Below, piece after piece: positions 27,114-35,901 of a DNA stretch of 64,000 bases (position 1 is the first letter of the stretch; every line of letters starts with the position of its first letter). The position numbers and the translations under genes are program-made. The notes beneath the pieces were generated by a model. The model had not been told where the DNA came from, ran no database searches, and was given only the letters and a program-made list of their open reading frames with translations. The stretch comes from Sulfurimonas sp. SAG-AH-194-I05 (lineage in GTDB: Bacteria > Campylobacterota > Campylobacteria > Campylobacterales > Sulfurimonadaceae): assembly GCF_029215955.1 (NCBI RefSeq), contig NZ_JAEMVA010000001.1, positions 1 through 64,000 on the forward strand, written 5' to 3'.

Positions 27114-27979
27114 TGATTAAAGATTTTATTGTAGTAACAAAGTTTGTTCTTTCTTTCGCTGTGAGCCTTTCGGCTCTCTTTGCCTATATAATGGCAAAGG
27201 GTGAAGTAGGAGCAGATATGTTTCTTGCAACTTTTGCCGTACTTCTTGTAGCTATGGGGGTTTCAACTCTCAATCAGGTGCAAGAGTACAAAGAAGATGC
27301 TTTAATGGAAAGAACAAAACATAGACCCATTGCTTCTGGAAAAATGTCTCCTCTAACTGGTATTATAATCGCGGCAGTACTCGTTATAGCTTCTCTTTTT
27401 TTAATATATGACTTACTTGGACTTACGGGTATTAATTTATTTTTATTTTCATTTGTATGGTATAACTTAGTGTATACACCATTAAAAAAGAAAAGTGCTT
27501 TAGCTGTTGTTCCGGGTGCAATACTAGGTGTGATACCTCCAGCAGTTGGTTGGTTAGTTGCTGGTCATTCTCTACTAGAAGTTGAATTTTATGCCTTAGG
27601 GTTATTTTATTTTATTTGGCAAATACCACATTTTTGGTTACTTGTTATGTTGCATTATGGTGGGTATAAAGATGCAGGATATCCTACAGCAATGCGTTTA
27701 TTTGGGCAAAATTCACTTCAAAGATTAACTTTTGTTTGGTTGATTTTAACACTCTTTACGGGTATTTTTATGGTGAGTATATTTAATCCAACTAGTCTAA
27801 TAATTAATATACTTTTAGTTGTAACAGGTATTTTTGGTTTTATTAGTAGCTTGAAATTATTAAATAAAAATTTTGAACTCCCAGATGCACGTAGTGTATT
27901 TTGGAAAATTAACCTTGCCTTTTTAGGAACTATTATTCTCATTAGCATTGATGCAATGCTAGATTTTAATCCACTTTAG
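27113..27979 (+). CDS. ctaB: protoheme IX farnesyltransferase (heme O synthase)
   Basis: CtaB/CyoE adds a farnesyl group to heme b to make heme O, the precursor of heme A. The 288-residue membrane protein has the UbiA-family first motif NQVQEYKEDALMERTKHRPI (Asp-rich site) and the later FYFIWQIPHFWLL and HYGGYKDAGYPTAMRL blocks. It is last in the caa3 operon. No heme A synthase (ctaA) is in the window, so the heme type of this oxidase cannot be settled here. Confidence 0.93.
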   Translation: MIKDFIVVTKFVLSFAVSLSALFAYIMAKGEVGADMFLATFAVLLVAMGVSTLNQVQEYKEDALMERTKHRPIASGKMSPLTGIIIAAVLVIASLFLIYDLLGLTGINLFLFSFVWYNLVYTPLKKKSALAVVPGAILGVIPPAVGWLVAGHSLLEVEFYALGLFYFIWQIPHFWLLVMLHYGGYKDAGYPTAMRLFGQNSLQRLTFVWLILTLFTGIFMVSIFNPTSLIINILLVVTGIFGFISSLKLLNKNFELPDARSVFWKINLAFLGTIILISIDAMLDFNPL

Positions 27980-27984
27980 ACTTT

Positions 27985-28001
27985 AGGAGCATTTTGCTCC
28001 T
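27985..28001 (+). terminator. hairpin after ctaB
   Basis: AGGAGC pairs with GCTCCT around ATTTT, six bases after the ctaB stop, followed by a short pyrimidine tract. Probably a modest terminator of the caa3 operon. Confidence 0.5.
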
Positions 28002-28041
28002 TCCCTCATAGAAAACCAATCACATTTATTAAGGAAATACA

Positions 28042-28548
28042 ATGTCACAATACACATTAGAAACTATTTTATCGACTGTAGCAAAAGAGAATGGGAAAAA
28101 AAGAATTTTGTATAATTTTGGACCAGTTGGTGGATGGAATAGTACTATCATAGGTCTTTTATTCTTATCATTACCATTTTTAGAATTTGCGGCTTTGTTT
28201 AATCCATATGCATTTGAATACTTGGGAATAGCACAAAGTATAATATTTTTTATTGTCTTTTTATCAATGATTATGATTTTAGTAATAGGATTAATTTTTG
28301 CATTTAATACGAATCTTATAAGAAAGATTACTCCATCATGGAATGAATACTTCCCAAATCAAGATTTATCGATGGTCATGTCATCTGGCATAACACCATA
28401 TAGTGACTTTTTTACAATGTACAAATCTATTTTAGTACATGCAGAAGAAAAAAATGTACATGAAGAACTCCAAAAAGCATTTGTAATAATGGAAAAAGAC
28501 AATGAAGAGTTACTAAAAGCAATGAATAGAGATAAAAATAAAATATAA
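28042..28548 (+). CDS. two-helix membrane protein of unknown function between the oxidase operons
   Basis: Not recognised. The 168-residue protein has two hydrophobic segments (about 33-55 and 62-88) flanked by a soluble N-terminus and a charged helical C-terminus (about 120-168, acidic and lysine-rich). AAGGAAA precedes the ATG. It lies between the caa3 and cbb3 operons on the same strand, so a link to either is positional only. Confidence 0.6.
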   Translation: MSQYTLETILSTVAKENGKKRILYNFGPVGGWNSTIIGLLFLSLPFLEFAALFNPYAFEYLGIAQSIIFFIVFLSMIMILVIGLIFAFNTNLIRKITPSWNEYFPNQDLSMVMSSGITPYSDFFTMYKSILVHAEEKNVHEELQKAFVIMEKDNEELLKAMNRDKNKI

Positions 28549-28674
28549 CCTACCAAATAGTAGAAATTAAGCATATTTAAATTAATTAATAGATATCATA
28601 TAAAACTTAGAAATATAGTATCAGCTTATTTTAAGCATTGCTGTCTTTTTATATTTATTATTTGAGGAGAATAT

Positions 28675-30156
28675 ATGGAGAATCGTCCATTAGAGTATGA
28701 TTATTCTGTTAGTAAATTATTTATTTACAATACTTTATTCGTTGGTTTTATAGGTATGTTTGTTGGTACTTATATTGCGTGGGAAATGGCATTTCCTTCA
28801 CTAAATGTTATTTTTGGTGATGGTGCTATTGCTGAATACACGAACTTTAGTCGTTTAAGAGTACTACACACAGATTCAGTTATTTACGGGTTTGTTTTAA
28901 GTGGTGTTTGGGCTACTTGGTACTATGTGGGACAGCGCGTTCTTAAAGTATCAATGGCTGAATCAAAAACATTAATGGTAATTGGTAAATTACATTTTTG
29001 GATTTACTTTGCATCATCAGCAGTTATTGTTGTTTCATTATTTATGGGAATAACTACTTCTAAAGAGTATGCTGAGTTTGAGTGGCCTCTTGATCTTGGT
29101 ATCACTGTTATTTGGTTACTTTGGGGTGCTAGTATTGCTGGTCTTATTGGTTTGAGACGTGAGAAGACTTTATATATCTCTCTTTGGTATTATATAGCTA
29201 CTTTCTTAGCAGTTGCTATGCTTCACTTACTAAATAACTTAGAAATTCCTACGTATTATGCGTCAGGTGGAATCGGGGCTTGGTCACATTCAGTTTCTAT
29301 GTATGCAGGTACAAATGATGCACTTGTTCAGTGGTGGTTCGGTCATAATGCCGTGGCATTTGTTTTAACTACACCAATTGTAGCAATTATTTATTACTTT
29401 TTACCAAAAGAATCAGGTCAAGCTATTTATTCATATAAATTATCATTACTTTCTTTTTGGGGTTTAATGTTTATTTATTTATGGGCTGGTGGTCATCACG
29501 TTCTTTTCTCAACTGTACCAGACTGGGTTCAAACTATGGGTTCAGTATTTTCAGTTATTTTAATTCTTCCTTCATGGGGTTCTGCGATTAATATGCTTCT
29601 TACAATGAAAGGTGAGTGGCAACAAGTTGCTTCATCTCCAATTATTAAGTTTATGGTTCTTGGTTCTACTTTTTACATGTTCTCAACATTAGAAGGTCCT
29701 ATTCAAGCGATTAAATCTGTTAATGCTATTGCTCACTTTACTGACTGGATTATCGGTCACGTTCATGATGGTGCTCTTGGTTGGGTTGGATTTACGATTA
29801 TTGCTGCGATTTATCATATGATTCCTCGTATGTTTAAACGTGAAATTTATTCTAAAAAACTTATGGCTACACAATTCTGGATTCAAACACTAGGGATTGT
29901 TTTATACTTTACTTCTATGTGGATTGCTGGAATTACGCAAGGTATGATGTGGCGTGCGCATGATGAATTTGGTAACTTAGCATATTCATTTATTGATACT
30001 GTAACTGTTTTACACCCTTACTTTATTATCCGTGCTGTTGGTGGTACTCTGTACTTAATTGGTTTTGTTATGTTTATTTACAATATTTATAAAACTATGT
30101 CTGCTCGTCAGGTTGAAGAATCTGAGCTACAAAATGCAACGCCGATGGGCGCTTAG
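28675..30156 (+). CDS. ccoN: cbb3 cytochrome oxidase subunit I
   Basis: CcoN is the catalytic subunit of the high-affinity cbb3 (C-type) oxidase used at low oxygen. The 493-residue membrane protein carries the heme ligand His65 (RVLHTDSVIYG), WWFGHNAVAFVLTTP (CuB histidine), GGHHVLFS and DWIIGHVHDGALGW. Length is typical. GAGGAGAATAT precedes the ATG. It begins the ccoNOQP operon. Confidence 0.97.
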   Translation: MENRPLEYDYSVSKLFIYNTLFVGFIGMFVGTYIAWEMAFPSLNVIFGDGAIAEYTNFSRLRVLHTDSVIYGFVLSGVWATWYYVGQRVLKVSMAESKTLMVIGKLHFWIYFASSAVIVVSLFMGITTSKEYAEFEWPLDLGITVIWLLWGASIAGLIGLRREKTLYISLWYYIATFLAVAMLHLLNNLEIPTYYASGGIGAWSHSVSMYAGTNDALVQWWFGHNAVAFVLTTPIVAIIYYFLPKESGQAIYSYKLSLLSFWGLMFIYLWAGGHHVLFSTVPDWVQTMGSVFSVILILPSWGSAINMLLTMKGEWQQVASSPIIKFMVLGSTFYMFSTLEGPIQAIKSVNAIAHFTDWIIGHVHDGALGWVGFTIIAAIYHMIPRMFKREIYSKKLMATQFWIQTLGIVLYFTSMWIAGITQGMMWRAHDEFGNLAYSFIDTVTVLHPYFIIRAVGGTLYLIGFVMFIYNIYKTMSARQVEESELQNATPMGA

Positions 30157-30171
30157 TAAAAGGATTATAGT

Positions 30172-30864
30172 ATGTTTCATTGGTTAGAAAAAAATCCGTT
30201 CTTTTTTGCATTAGCTGTTTTTGTAACTATTGCATTTGCAGGTTTAGTTGAAATTGTTCCAAACTTTGCGCAACAGTCTCGTCCTCTTATAGGTACGACT
30301 CCTTACTCTACTTTAGAGTTAGCTGGTCGTCATGTATATATTAAAAATAGTTGTAATGCGTGTCATTCACAACTTATTCGTCCTTTTAAATCTGAAACTG
30401 ACCGTTATGGTGATTATTCACTTAGTGGTGAGTATGCGTATGATAGACCTTTCCTTTGGGGTTCTAAAAGAACTGGTCCAGACTTAATGCGTGTTGGTAA
30501 CTATAGAACTACTGATTGGCATGAAAACCACATGTGGGATCCTGAAAAAGTTGTACCAGGTACAATTATGCCAGCCTACAGATGGATGTTTGTTAATAAC
30601 ACTGATATAGATACTGCATATGCTGAAATGCTAACAATTGAAAAATTCTTTGGTGTTCCTTACAATAAGCCTGTTCCTATGAAAGATGGAACAACTAAAA
30701 TTATTAAAATGGGTGCTACGCTTAATGAAGCACGTATGATGGCTTTAGAAGAAGCAATTACGATTTCTCATGATATGAAAAATCAAGATGTTATTGATGC
30801 AGTTGCATTAGGAAGAATTCCTGAAATTGTTGCGTTAATAGCATATATGAATAGTTTAAAGTAA
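30172..30864 (+). CDS. ccoO: cbb3 cytochrome oxidase subunit II, monoheme cytochrome c
   Basis: A 230-residue membrane-anchored cytochrome c with one N-terminal helix (about 9-30) and a single heme site CNACH (61-65). RTGPDLMRVG follows, and Met-containing loops (GTIMPAYRWM) can supply the axial ligand. It passes electrons from CcoP to CcoN. It starts 16 bases after ccoN. Confidence 0.96.
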   Translation: MFHWLEKNPFFFALAVFVTIAFAGLVEIVPNFAQQSRPLIGTTPYSTLELAGRHVYIKNSCNACHSQLIRPFKSETDRYGDYSLSGEYAYDRPFLWGSKRTGPDLMRVGNYRTTDWHENHMWDPEKVVPGTIMPAYRWMFVNNTDIDTAYAEMLTIEKFFGVPYNKPVPMKDGTTKIIKMGATLNEARMMALEEAITISHDMKNQDVIDAVALGRIPEIVALIAYMNSLK

Positions 30865-30876
30865 TAGGAATATAAA

Positions 30877-31080
30877 TTGGGTATTGCTGAATTACAATCG
30901 TATGGCTTCTTAGCAGTAACTGTCTTTTTGACAGTTATTTTATACGCTTATATATATCATTTATATAAGAACAGAAAAGATGTTGACGGTCACGACTATG
31001 AAGAATATAGCAACCTAGCACTACATGACGATATAGCAGATACTCTCGTAAATGCTAAAAATCGTGATACAGAGAAATAG
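30877..31080 (+). CDS. ccoQ: cbb3 oxidase small subunit CcoQ
   Basis: A 67-residue protein with one membrane helix (about 7-29) and an acidic C-terminus, in the normal place between ccoO and ccoP. The start is TTG at 30877. CcoQ stabilises the complex. Confidence 0.85.
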   Translation: MGIAELQSYGFLAVTVFLTVILYAYIYHLYKNRKDVDGHDYEEYSNLALHDDIADTLVNAKNRDTEK

Positions 31081-31092
31081 GAGAAGAGATAT

Positions 31093-32025
31093 ATGAATAA
31101 GATTTATCTTTGGGGATTTATCGTAACAGCTGCAATGCTTGGATTCACTTACATGTCAGTAATTGGTTCCAAGGGTGGTTTAAATGGTGATATTGTAAAT
31201 ATTTTAACTGCAGCAGCTGCAGTAGCACTTGTACTAATTACAGTATTTACAGTTATCAAATATGTTCGTCAAATGCAAGTCGATACTGCTAGTGGTGAAC
31301 TTGCAAATGAAAAATGGGATGATATTGGGGAGTATTTAAATCCAATTCCAACGGGTTGGGGAATTTTATTTTTACTCACTATGGTTTGGGGTATGTGGTA
31401 TTTTTTAATCGGTTATCCAGTAAACGGATATTCTCAAATTGGTGAGTATAATGAAGACGTAGCAGCGCATAATACTAAGTTTGAAGCAAAATATAAAGAT
31501 ATTACTGGTGATAGACTTATTGAAATGGGTGAGTCAGTATTTCTTGCAGAATGTAAAGTTTGTCATGGTTTAACAGCAGATGGAATTGACGGTACTGCAT
31601 CAGATCTTAATGTAAGACTTGAAGCTAATGTTGTTAAATATCACATTTTACATGGTTCAAATTCAAAACTAATGGGTACAGAAAACCCTATGCCTAATCG
31701 TTATGGTATTATGAATGCAAACACGGATTATTCTCCCATTTCAGATGCTGAAATTGATGTAGTTTCTGAGTATGTTGCAAACGGTATGACAGGCGAAGGT
31801 GCTGATGTTTTTGCTGGTGCTTGTGCTGCATGTCATGGTGCTGATGGTAAAGGTCAAGCGTATGTAGCTCCAAATATTGCTACATTTGATATAGGACTTG
31901 TTGTTACTATCTTAAATCATGGTAAAAGAGGTGTTATTGGTGGTATGCCAGCATTTGACAGACTTAATACTAAACAAAAAGAAGCAGTTGGTGCATACAT
32001 TACTAGCTTAAGTGCTAAGGAGTAG
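31093..32025 (+). CDS. ccoP: cbb3 cytochrome oxidase subunit III, diheme cytochrome c
   Basis: A 310-residue protein with two N-terminal membrane helices (about 5-25 and 34-56), a further segment near 88-108, and two heme-c sites, CKVCH (154-158) and CAACH (244-248). The linker W-D-DIGEYLNPIPTGW is the usual CcoP signature. It receives electrons from soluble cytochrome c or the bc1 complex. Confidence 0.96.
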   Translation: MNKIYLWGFIVTAAMLGFTYMSVIGSKGGLNGDIVNILTAAAAVALVLITVFTVIKYVRQMQVDTASGELANEKWDDIGEYLNPIPTGWGILFLLTMVWGMWYFLIGYPVNGYSQIGEYNEDVAAHNTKFEAKYKDITGDRLIEMGESVFLAECKVCHGLTADGIDGTASDLNVRLEANVVKYHILHGSNSKLMGTENPMPNRYGIMNANTDYSPISDAEIDVVSEYVANGMTGEGADVFAGACAACHGADGKGQAYVAPNIATFDIGLVVTILNHGKRGVIGGMPAFDRLNTKQKEAVGAYITSLSAKE

Positions 32026-32028
32026 TTA

Positions 32029-32241
32029 ATGGTTAATGAAAACAGATCTTTATTTAGTCTTCACGGTATGACAGGTTTTCTTGTTGCTACAATAATTCTT
32101 GTAGCGGTTGTGTTGCTTTTAGCGTATGAGGCATATTTGTCTCAAGTTGCTAATGCAACGAATTTTTATAGCACTAAAGATATGAATTCGATTAAGATGA
32201 TTGGTAGTAAAAGAGCTGATCATATGATCGATGTTAAGTAA
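32029..32241 (+). CDS. DUF4006 small membrane protein of the cbb3 operon
   Basis: A 70-residue protein with one helix (about 16-37) and a soluble tail. It matches the small DUF4006 protein that follows ccoP in Campylobacterota. It begins 3 bases after ccoP. Probably an accessory or assembly subunit. Confidence 0.75.
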   Translation: MVNENRSLFSLHGMTGFLVATIILVAVVLLLAYEAYLSQVANATNFYSTKDMNSIKMIGSKRADHMIDVK

Positions 32242-32251
32242 GGAGTAAAGA

Positions 32252-32341
32252 ATGGAAAAAATAATTGCTTTAGGTTTAGTTTTAATGGCAGCATTTACAA
32301 TTTATGCTGTTGTTACTCCTAACCATCTCTTCATTAGTTAA
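32252..32341 (+). CDS. 29-residue single-helix membrane peptide of the cbb3 operon
   Basis: An ATG at 32252 follows AAGGAG by 6 bases and opens 29 codons. The peptide is a single hydrophobic helix (IIALGLVLMAAFTIYAVV). It begins 10 bases after the DUF4006 stop, and its TAA supplies part of the ribosome-binding site of the next gene. The strong initiation signal and tight operon spacing support a real gene. A small oxidase-associated subunit like those known for other oxidases is plausible. Confidence 0.65.
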   Translation: MEKIIALGLVLMAAFTIYAVVTPNHLFIS

Positions 32342-32351
32342 GGAAATTTTT

Positions 32352-33044
32352 TTGAAATTTTCACGAGGGCTAACGGCCCTCATCCTCACTTTAGTTTTTC
32401 AAACAACACTAACAGCAGAATATTTATATAAAGATGATGTAGTTAATAATCCTAAATTTAATGAAGAAGTAAATAAATTAGGAAAAGAAGTATATGAAAA
32501 GACTGGTATATCTATAAAACTTGTTATGATAAGAGATTTACCGCATACAATGGATATTACCCAATACGAAGAAGAAATAATGAAGGATTTTACAAAACCA
32601 ACTATTTTGTTGACTTTTGCAGAACTTAATTCTCAGGTAAATATTACAGTGAATGAATCATCTTTATATAAGCATTTTAATCGAAATCAAGTTTTAAGTC
32701 CAGTTGCTTCATCGGCACAAGCACTTGTTATTGCAATTTTTTATTCAGATAATTTTGAAACATTTAAAAGTTTACTTCAAGATAGTGGTGGAACAATTTT
32801 ACCATTACTAGGCTCAAAGGCTAAGAGTGGTGAAATAACTTCTAAATATGCTTCGGCTATGTTTAATGGCTATATTGATGTAGCACGTCAAGTTGCTGAG
32901 AGTAAAGGAGTTACACTTGACATTGGAACTGGAAAGTCTAGTGTCTATGTAATGTTAGCGGTTAAAGTTCTCTTTTATGGTGTTTTATTGATGGCACTCG
33001 TTATGTATATACGCAAAAAATTATATAAAAGAAGGAATAAATAG
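32352..33044 (+). CDS. exported TPM-domain-like protein with C-terminal membrane anchor
   Basis: The TTG at 32352 is taken as start (230 residues) because AAGGAA precedes it and the product then begins with a clean signal peptide (KFSRGLTALILTLVFQTTLTA). The periplasmic part (about 25-130) resembles the TPM fold (NPKFNEEVNKLGKEVYEKTG, IKLVMIRDLP). A membrane helix (about 200-220) and a basic tail end the protein. Its place between the cbb3 genes and fixH suggests oxidase maintenance or assembly. TPM assignment is moderate. Confidence 0.6.
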   Translation: MKFSRGLTALILTLVFQTTLTAEYLYKDDVVNNPKFNEEVNKLGKEVYEKTGISIKLVMIRDLPHTMDITQYEEEIMKDFTKPTILLTFAELNSQVNITVNESSLYKHFNRNQVLSPVASSAQALVIAIFYSDNFETFKSLLQDSGGTILPLLGSKAKSGEITSKYASAMFNGYIDVARQVAESKGVTLDIGTGKSSVYVMLAVKVLFYGVLLMALVMYIRKKLYKRRNK

Positions 33045-33556
33045 TGGGAATAATGAGTAATAAAAAAATTTGGCCTTATGGGATATCAATAGCAATTTTA
33101 CTATTCTTTAGTGCTATTGTATTTTCGATAACTTTTATTTTAAGTAATACACCTGTAGAGAAAAGCAATACCTATATGATGGGCTATCATCATGCAGATA
33201 TACTAGCAAATGATATTATCCAAGATAAGATTGATTTTAATAAGAAATATAAGGTAACATATATAACAGAATCACTTTCTCAAGAAGGTGCAACTTTGAA
33301 GTATACAGTACATGACCTTGATGGACATAGTGTAAATAATGCTACGATAAAAGTAGTAATTACAAGACCAGACTATAATAAAGACAACCAAGAATTAGTG
33401 AATCCAAGTATAGAAAATGGTGTGTACTCCTTTTCTAACTTTACCTTAGCTTCACCTGGTAGATGGGATATTATGGCAAAGATTACAGTAGGTGAAGAAG
33501 AACGTTTTTTCAATGTTAAAGCCGATACAAGAGTTAAAGAGGCTTTTGAATACTAG
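33044..33556 (+). CDS. FixH/CcoH-family protein
   Basis: A 170-residue protein with an N-terminal membrane helix (about 10-33) and a periplasmic beta-sandwich (about 70-165: ATLKYTVHDLDGHSVNNATI and NGVYSFSNFTLASPGRWDI), as in FixH/CcoH, which assists cbb3 oxidase assembly. The GTG at 33044 is preferred since GAAGGAA lies 7 bases upstream and it overlaps the preceding stop. The ATG at 33053 is possible. Confidence 0.75.
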   Translation: MGIMSNKKIWPYGISIAILLFFSAIVFSITFILSNTPVEKSNTYMMGYHHADILANDIIQDKIDFNKKYKVTYITESLSQEGATLKYTVHDLDGHSVNNATIKVVITRPDYNKDNQELVNPSIENGVYSFSNFTLASPGRWDIMAKITVGEEERFFNVKADTRVKEAFEY

Positions 33557-35901
33557 TGGACAACACAACTATAGTTCTCCCCTCTGCTCGTGCAATTAGG
33601 CACGAGCAACTTCACATTAAAGAAGAAACTCTCTTTTTACCTAACTTTCTTACTATGCACGAGTTTATAGCAAAGTTATGTATAGTAAAGGAGTATAAAC
33701 TCTTAGATGAGGATACACGCGTTCTTCTTTTATTAGAAGCTTCAGATTTTCAAGCATTTTCTTCTTTACAAATACAAAGAAACTTCTTTACATTCACAAA
33801 AAACTCTTCGTATATATTTAAATTTTTTGAAGAGCTGAGTGCTGAAATGTACGATATAGCAAGACTTGATACTTCTGATATTTATGCTGAATTTGAAGAG
33901 CATATTATAATTTTACAAGAACTTTATAAACGTTATGAGTTGTTATGTATGGAAAAAAAAGTATTAGACAGAATTTTTCTACCCAAATTGTATACTTTTA
34001 ATGAAAGCTATGCTTCTTCACATGAAGAAATTTTTATACATGTGGATGGTCATTTAACAAACTTTGAACTCGAACTTCTAACACAATGTTGTGCATTTAG
34101 TAGTGTTACATTACTATTTACTACTTCTAAGTTCAACACAAAAATGCAAGAGAAGTTAGGAGAAATCGGTTTTGTGTTAGAAAAAGATTGTATTTATAAA
34201 CTTTGTCTTAATTCAAAAAAAATACTTTCACAAAACAAGAGAGAAAAGAACACAAGTATTTCTTGTGAATCTTTTTCAGAGTCTCTTTTACAAGTATCGT
34301 TTATTAAACAAAAACTTTATGCGTTTGTGAAAAAAGGTTTTAAAGCAGAAAATATTGCTGTGATTTTACCAGATGAAAAAATGGCTGAGACATTAAAGTC
34401 TTTTGATGACAAGTCAAATTTTAACTTCGCAATGGGTACATCATTTACTTTGAGTGAAATGTACAAAAAACTGCATTCCACATGCCAAGCCTTAGACCAA
34501 GACTCAAAAGAGAACTATGCAAGACTTGAGAGAATAGGGGATGACCTTTATGTAAAGCTTCTTAGTATGTATCATCAAAATAATGAAGCTATTGATGTTT
34601 TAGTATTTTTAAAAGAGTATAAAGAAGCATTTAGTTCCAAAAGAGAAGTTAAAATTTTTGAAGAAGAACTTTATAGCTTTAAAAATATTTTGCCCTATAT
34701 GAAAGGGATGAAGGTGAAGTCCCTTTTGTCTTTGTTTATGCAACGTCTCGCATCGCGTTCACTTGATGATGTACGTGGAGGTAAGGTTACTGTTATGGGA
34801 GTACTTGAAACACGTTCAGTGAACTTTGATGCCGTTATTATAGTAGACTTTTCAGACTCAAATGTTCCAAAGAAAAGTGATAAAGACATGTTCTTAAACA
34901 CGCAAATACGAGAGATGGCACAACTACCAACAATGAGCGATAGAGAGAGTCTTCAAAAACATTACTACGACTTACTTATTTCACGTTCACAAGAAGTGGC
35001 TATATCTTATGTTTGTTCCTCCCAGAGTAGTGGTTCACGTTTTTTAAAGCAGTTGCAAATAAAAGAGGATAATCCACATGAAGAGACTGATTATGCAAAT
35101 ATACTGTTTAAAAAAGAGATGCGACCTCAAAAAGAAGAGGCTGAAATAGTATTAGAGTACAGTTTTAAAAACAAAGAAATATCAGCAACCCGACTGAAAA
35201 CATTTCTCACATGTAAGCGAAAGTATTATTATAAATATATAGAGCATATTTATGGACATGAAATTCCAAAAGATATGCCAAAAGAATATGAAATAGGGAA
35301 TCATGTTCACAATGCGTTAAGTAACTTATATAGAAAAAAAAACACGTATTCTAATTCACAAGACTTGCAAAGAGATTTATATAAAGAATTGGACGTAGCA
35401 TGTGGAAAAACAGAATTAGATAAGTACTTAATAAGTATGCAAAAAAGAAGACTTAAGAAATTTTGCGAAGAAGATATTAAACGTTTTGAACAGGGCTGGC
35501 ATGTGGAATCTTGTGAAGAAAAATTCACATGTACTTATGCTGGAGCAACTCTTAGTGGGACGATAGATAGAATAGATAAAAACAAAAATGAAATTTATGT
35601 ACTTGATTATAAAACAGGCTCTTACCCACTTTATAATAAAAATAGTTTTGTAGATGCAACTGACTTTCAACTAGAGTTTTACTATCTTCTAGCACAAGGA
35701 CTTGGTAATGTAGTTGGCTGTGGATATTATGATTTAAAAGAATCTAAAATAGTACAAGAGCCATTTTTACAAGAAAAGCTAGAAGTTTTACAATCAAACC
35801 TAAAAGACTTACTCTCCATAGAATCAGTAAACTTTGAACTTTGCGAAGATAGTAAACACTGCCTTTTTTGTGATTATAAAATTATGTGTGGACGTGCGTA
35901 A
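33556..35901 (+). CDS. addB: AddB-like helicase-nuclease subunit
   Basis: AddB pairs with AddA to resect DNA double-strand ends for RecA loading. The 781-residue protein is short for the family but keeps a C-terminal PD-(D/E)XK nuclease (IYVLDYKTGSYP; QLEFYY). It also has the four cysteines of an Fe-S clasp, one in LTCKRKYYYKY and three near the end (CLFCDYKIMC). The N-terminal helicase-like half is degenerate with no clear Walker A, as expected for AddB. GTG start at 33556 overlaps the fixH-like stop, and TAATG links it to addA. It contains several of the CATGTGGA octamers. Confidence 0.85.
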   Translation: MDNTTIVLPSARAIRHEQLHIKEETLFLPNFLTMHEFIAKLCIVKEYKLLDEDTRVLLLLEASDFQAFSSLQIQRNFFTFTKNSSYIFKFFEELSAEMYDIARLDTSDIYAEFEEHIIILQELYKRYELLCMEKKVLDRIFLPKLYTFNESYASSHEEIFIHVDGHLTNFELELLTQCCAFSSVTLLFTTSKFNTKMQEKLGEIGFVLEKDCIYKLCLNSKKILSQNKREKNTSISCESFSESLLQVSFIKQKLYAFVKKGFKAENIAVILPDEKMAETLKSFDDKSNFNFAMGTSFTLSEMYKKLHSTCQALDQDSKENYARLERIGDDLYVKLLSMYHQNNEAIDVLVFLKEYKEAFSSKREVKIFEEELYSFKNILPYMKGMKVKSLLSLFMQRLASRSLDDVRGGKVTVMGVLETRSVNFDAVIIVDFSDSNVPKKSDKDMFLNTQIREMAQLPTMSDRESLQKHYYDLLISRSQEVAISYVCSSQSSGSRFLKQLQIKEDNPHEETDYANILFKKEMRPQKEEAEIVLEYSFKNKEISATRLKTFLTCKRKYYYKYIEHIYGHEIPKDMPKEYEIGNHVHNALSNLYRKKNTYSNSQDLQRDLYKELDVACGKTELDKYLISMQKRRLKKFCEEDIKRFEQGWHVESCEEKFTCTYAGATLSGTIDRIDKNKNEIYVLDYKTGSYPLYNKNSFVDATDFQLEFYYLLAQGLGNVVGCGYYDLKESKIVQEPFLQEKLEVLQSNLKDLLSIESVNFELCEDSKHCLFCDYKIMCGRA

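Noticed and set aside
28549-28674. FNR-type site before ccoN
   Set aside because: No TTGAT-N4-ATCAA or close match is visible. Only a weak TATAAA near 28600 was seen.
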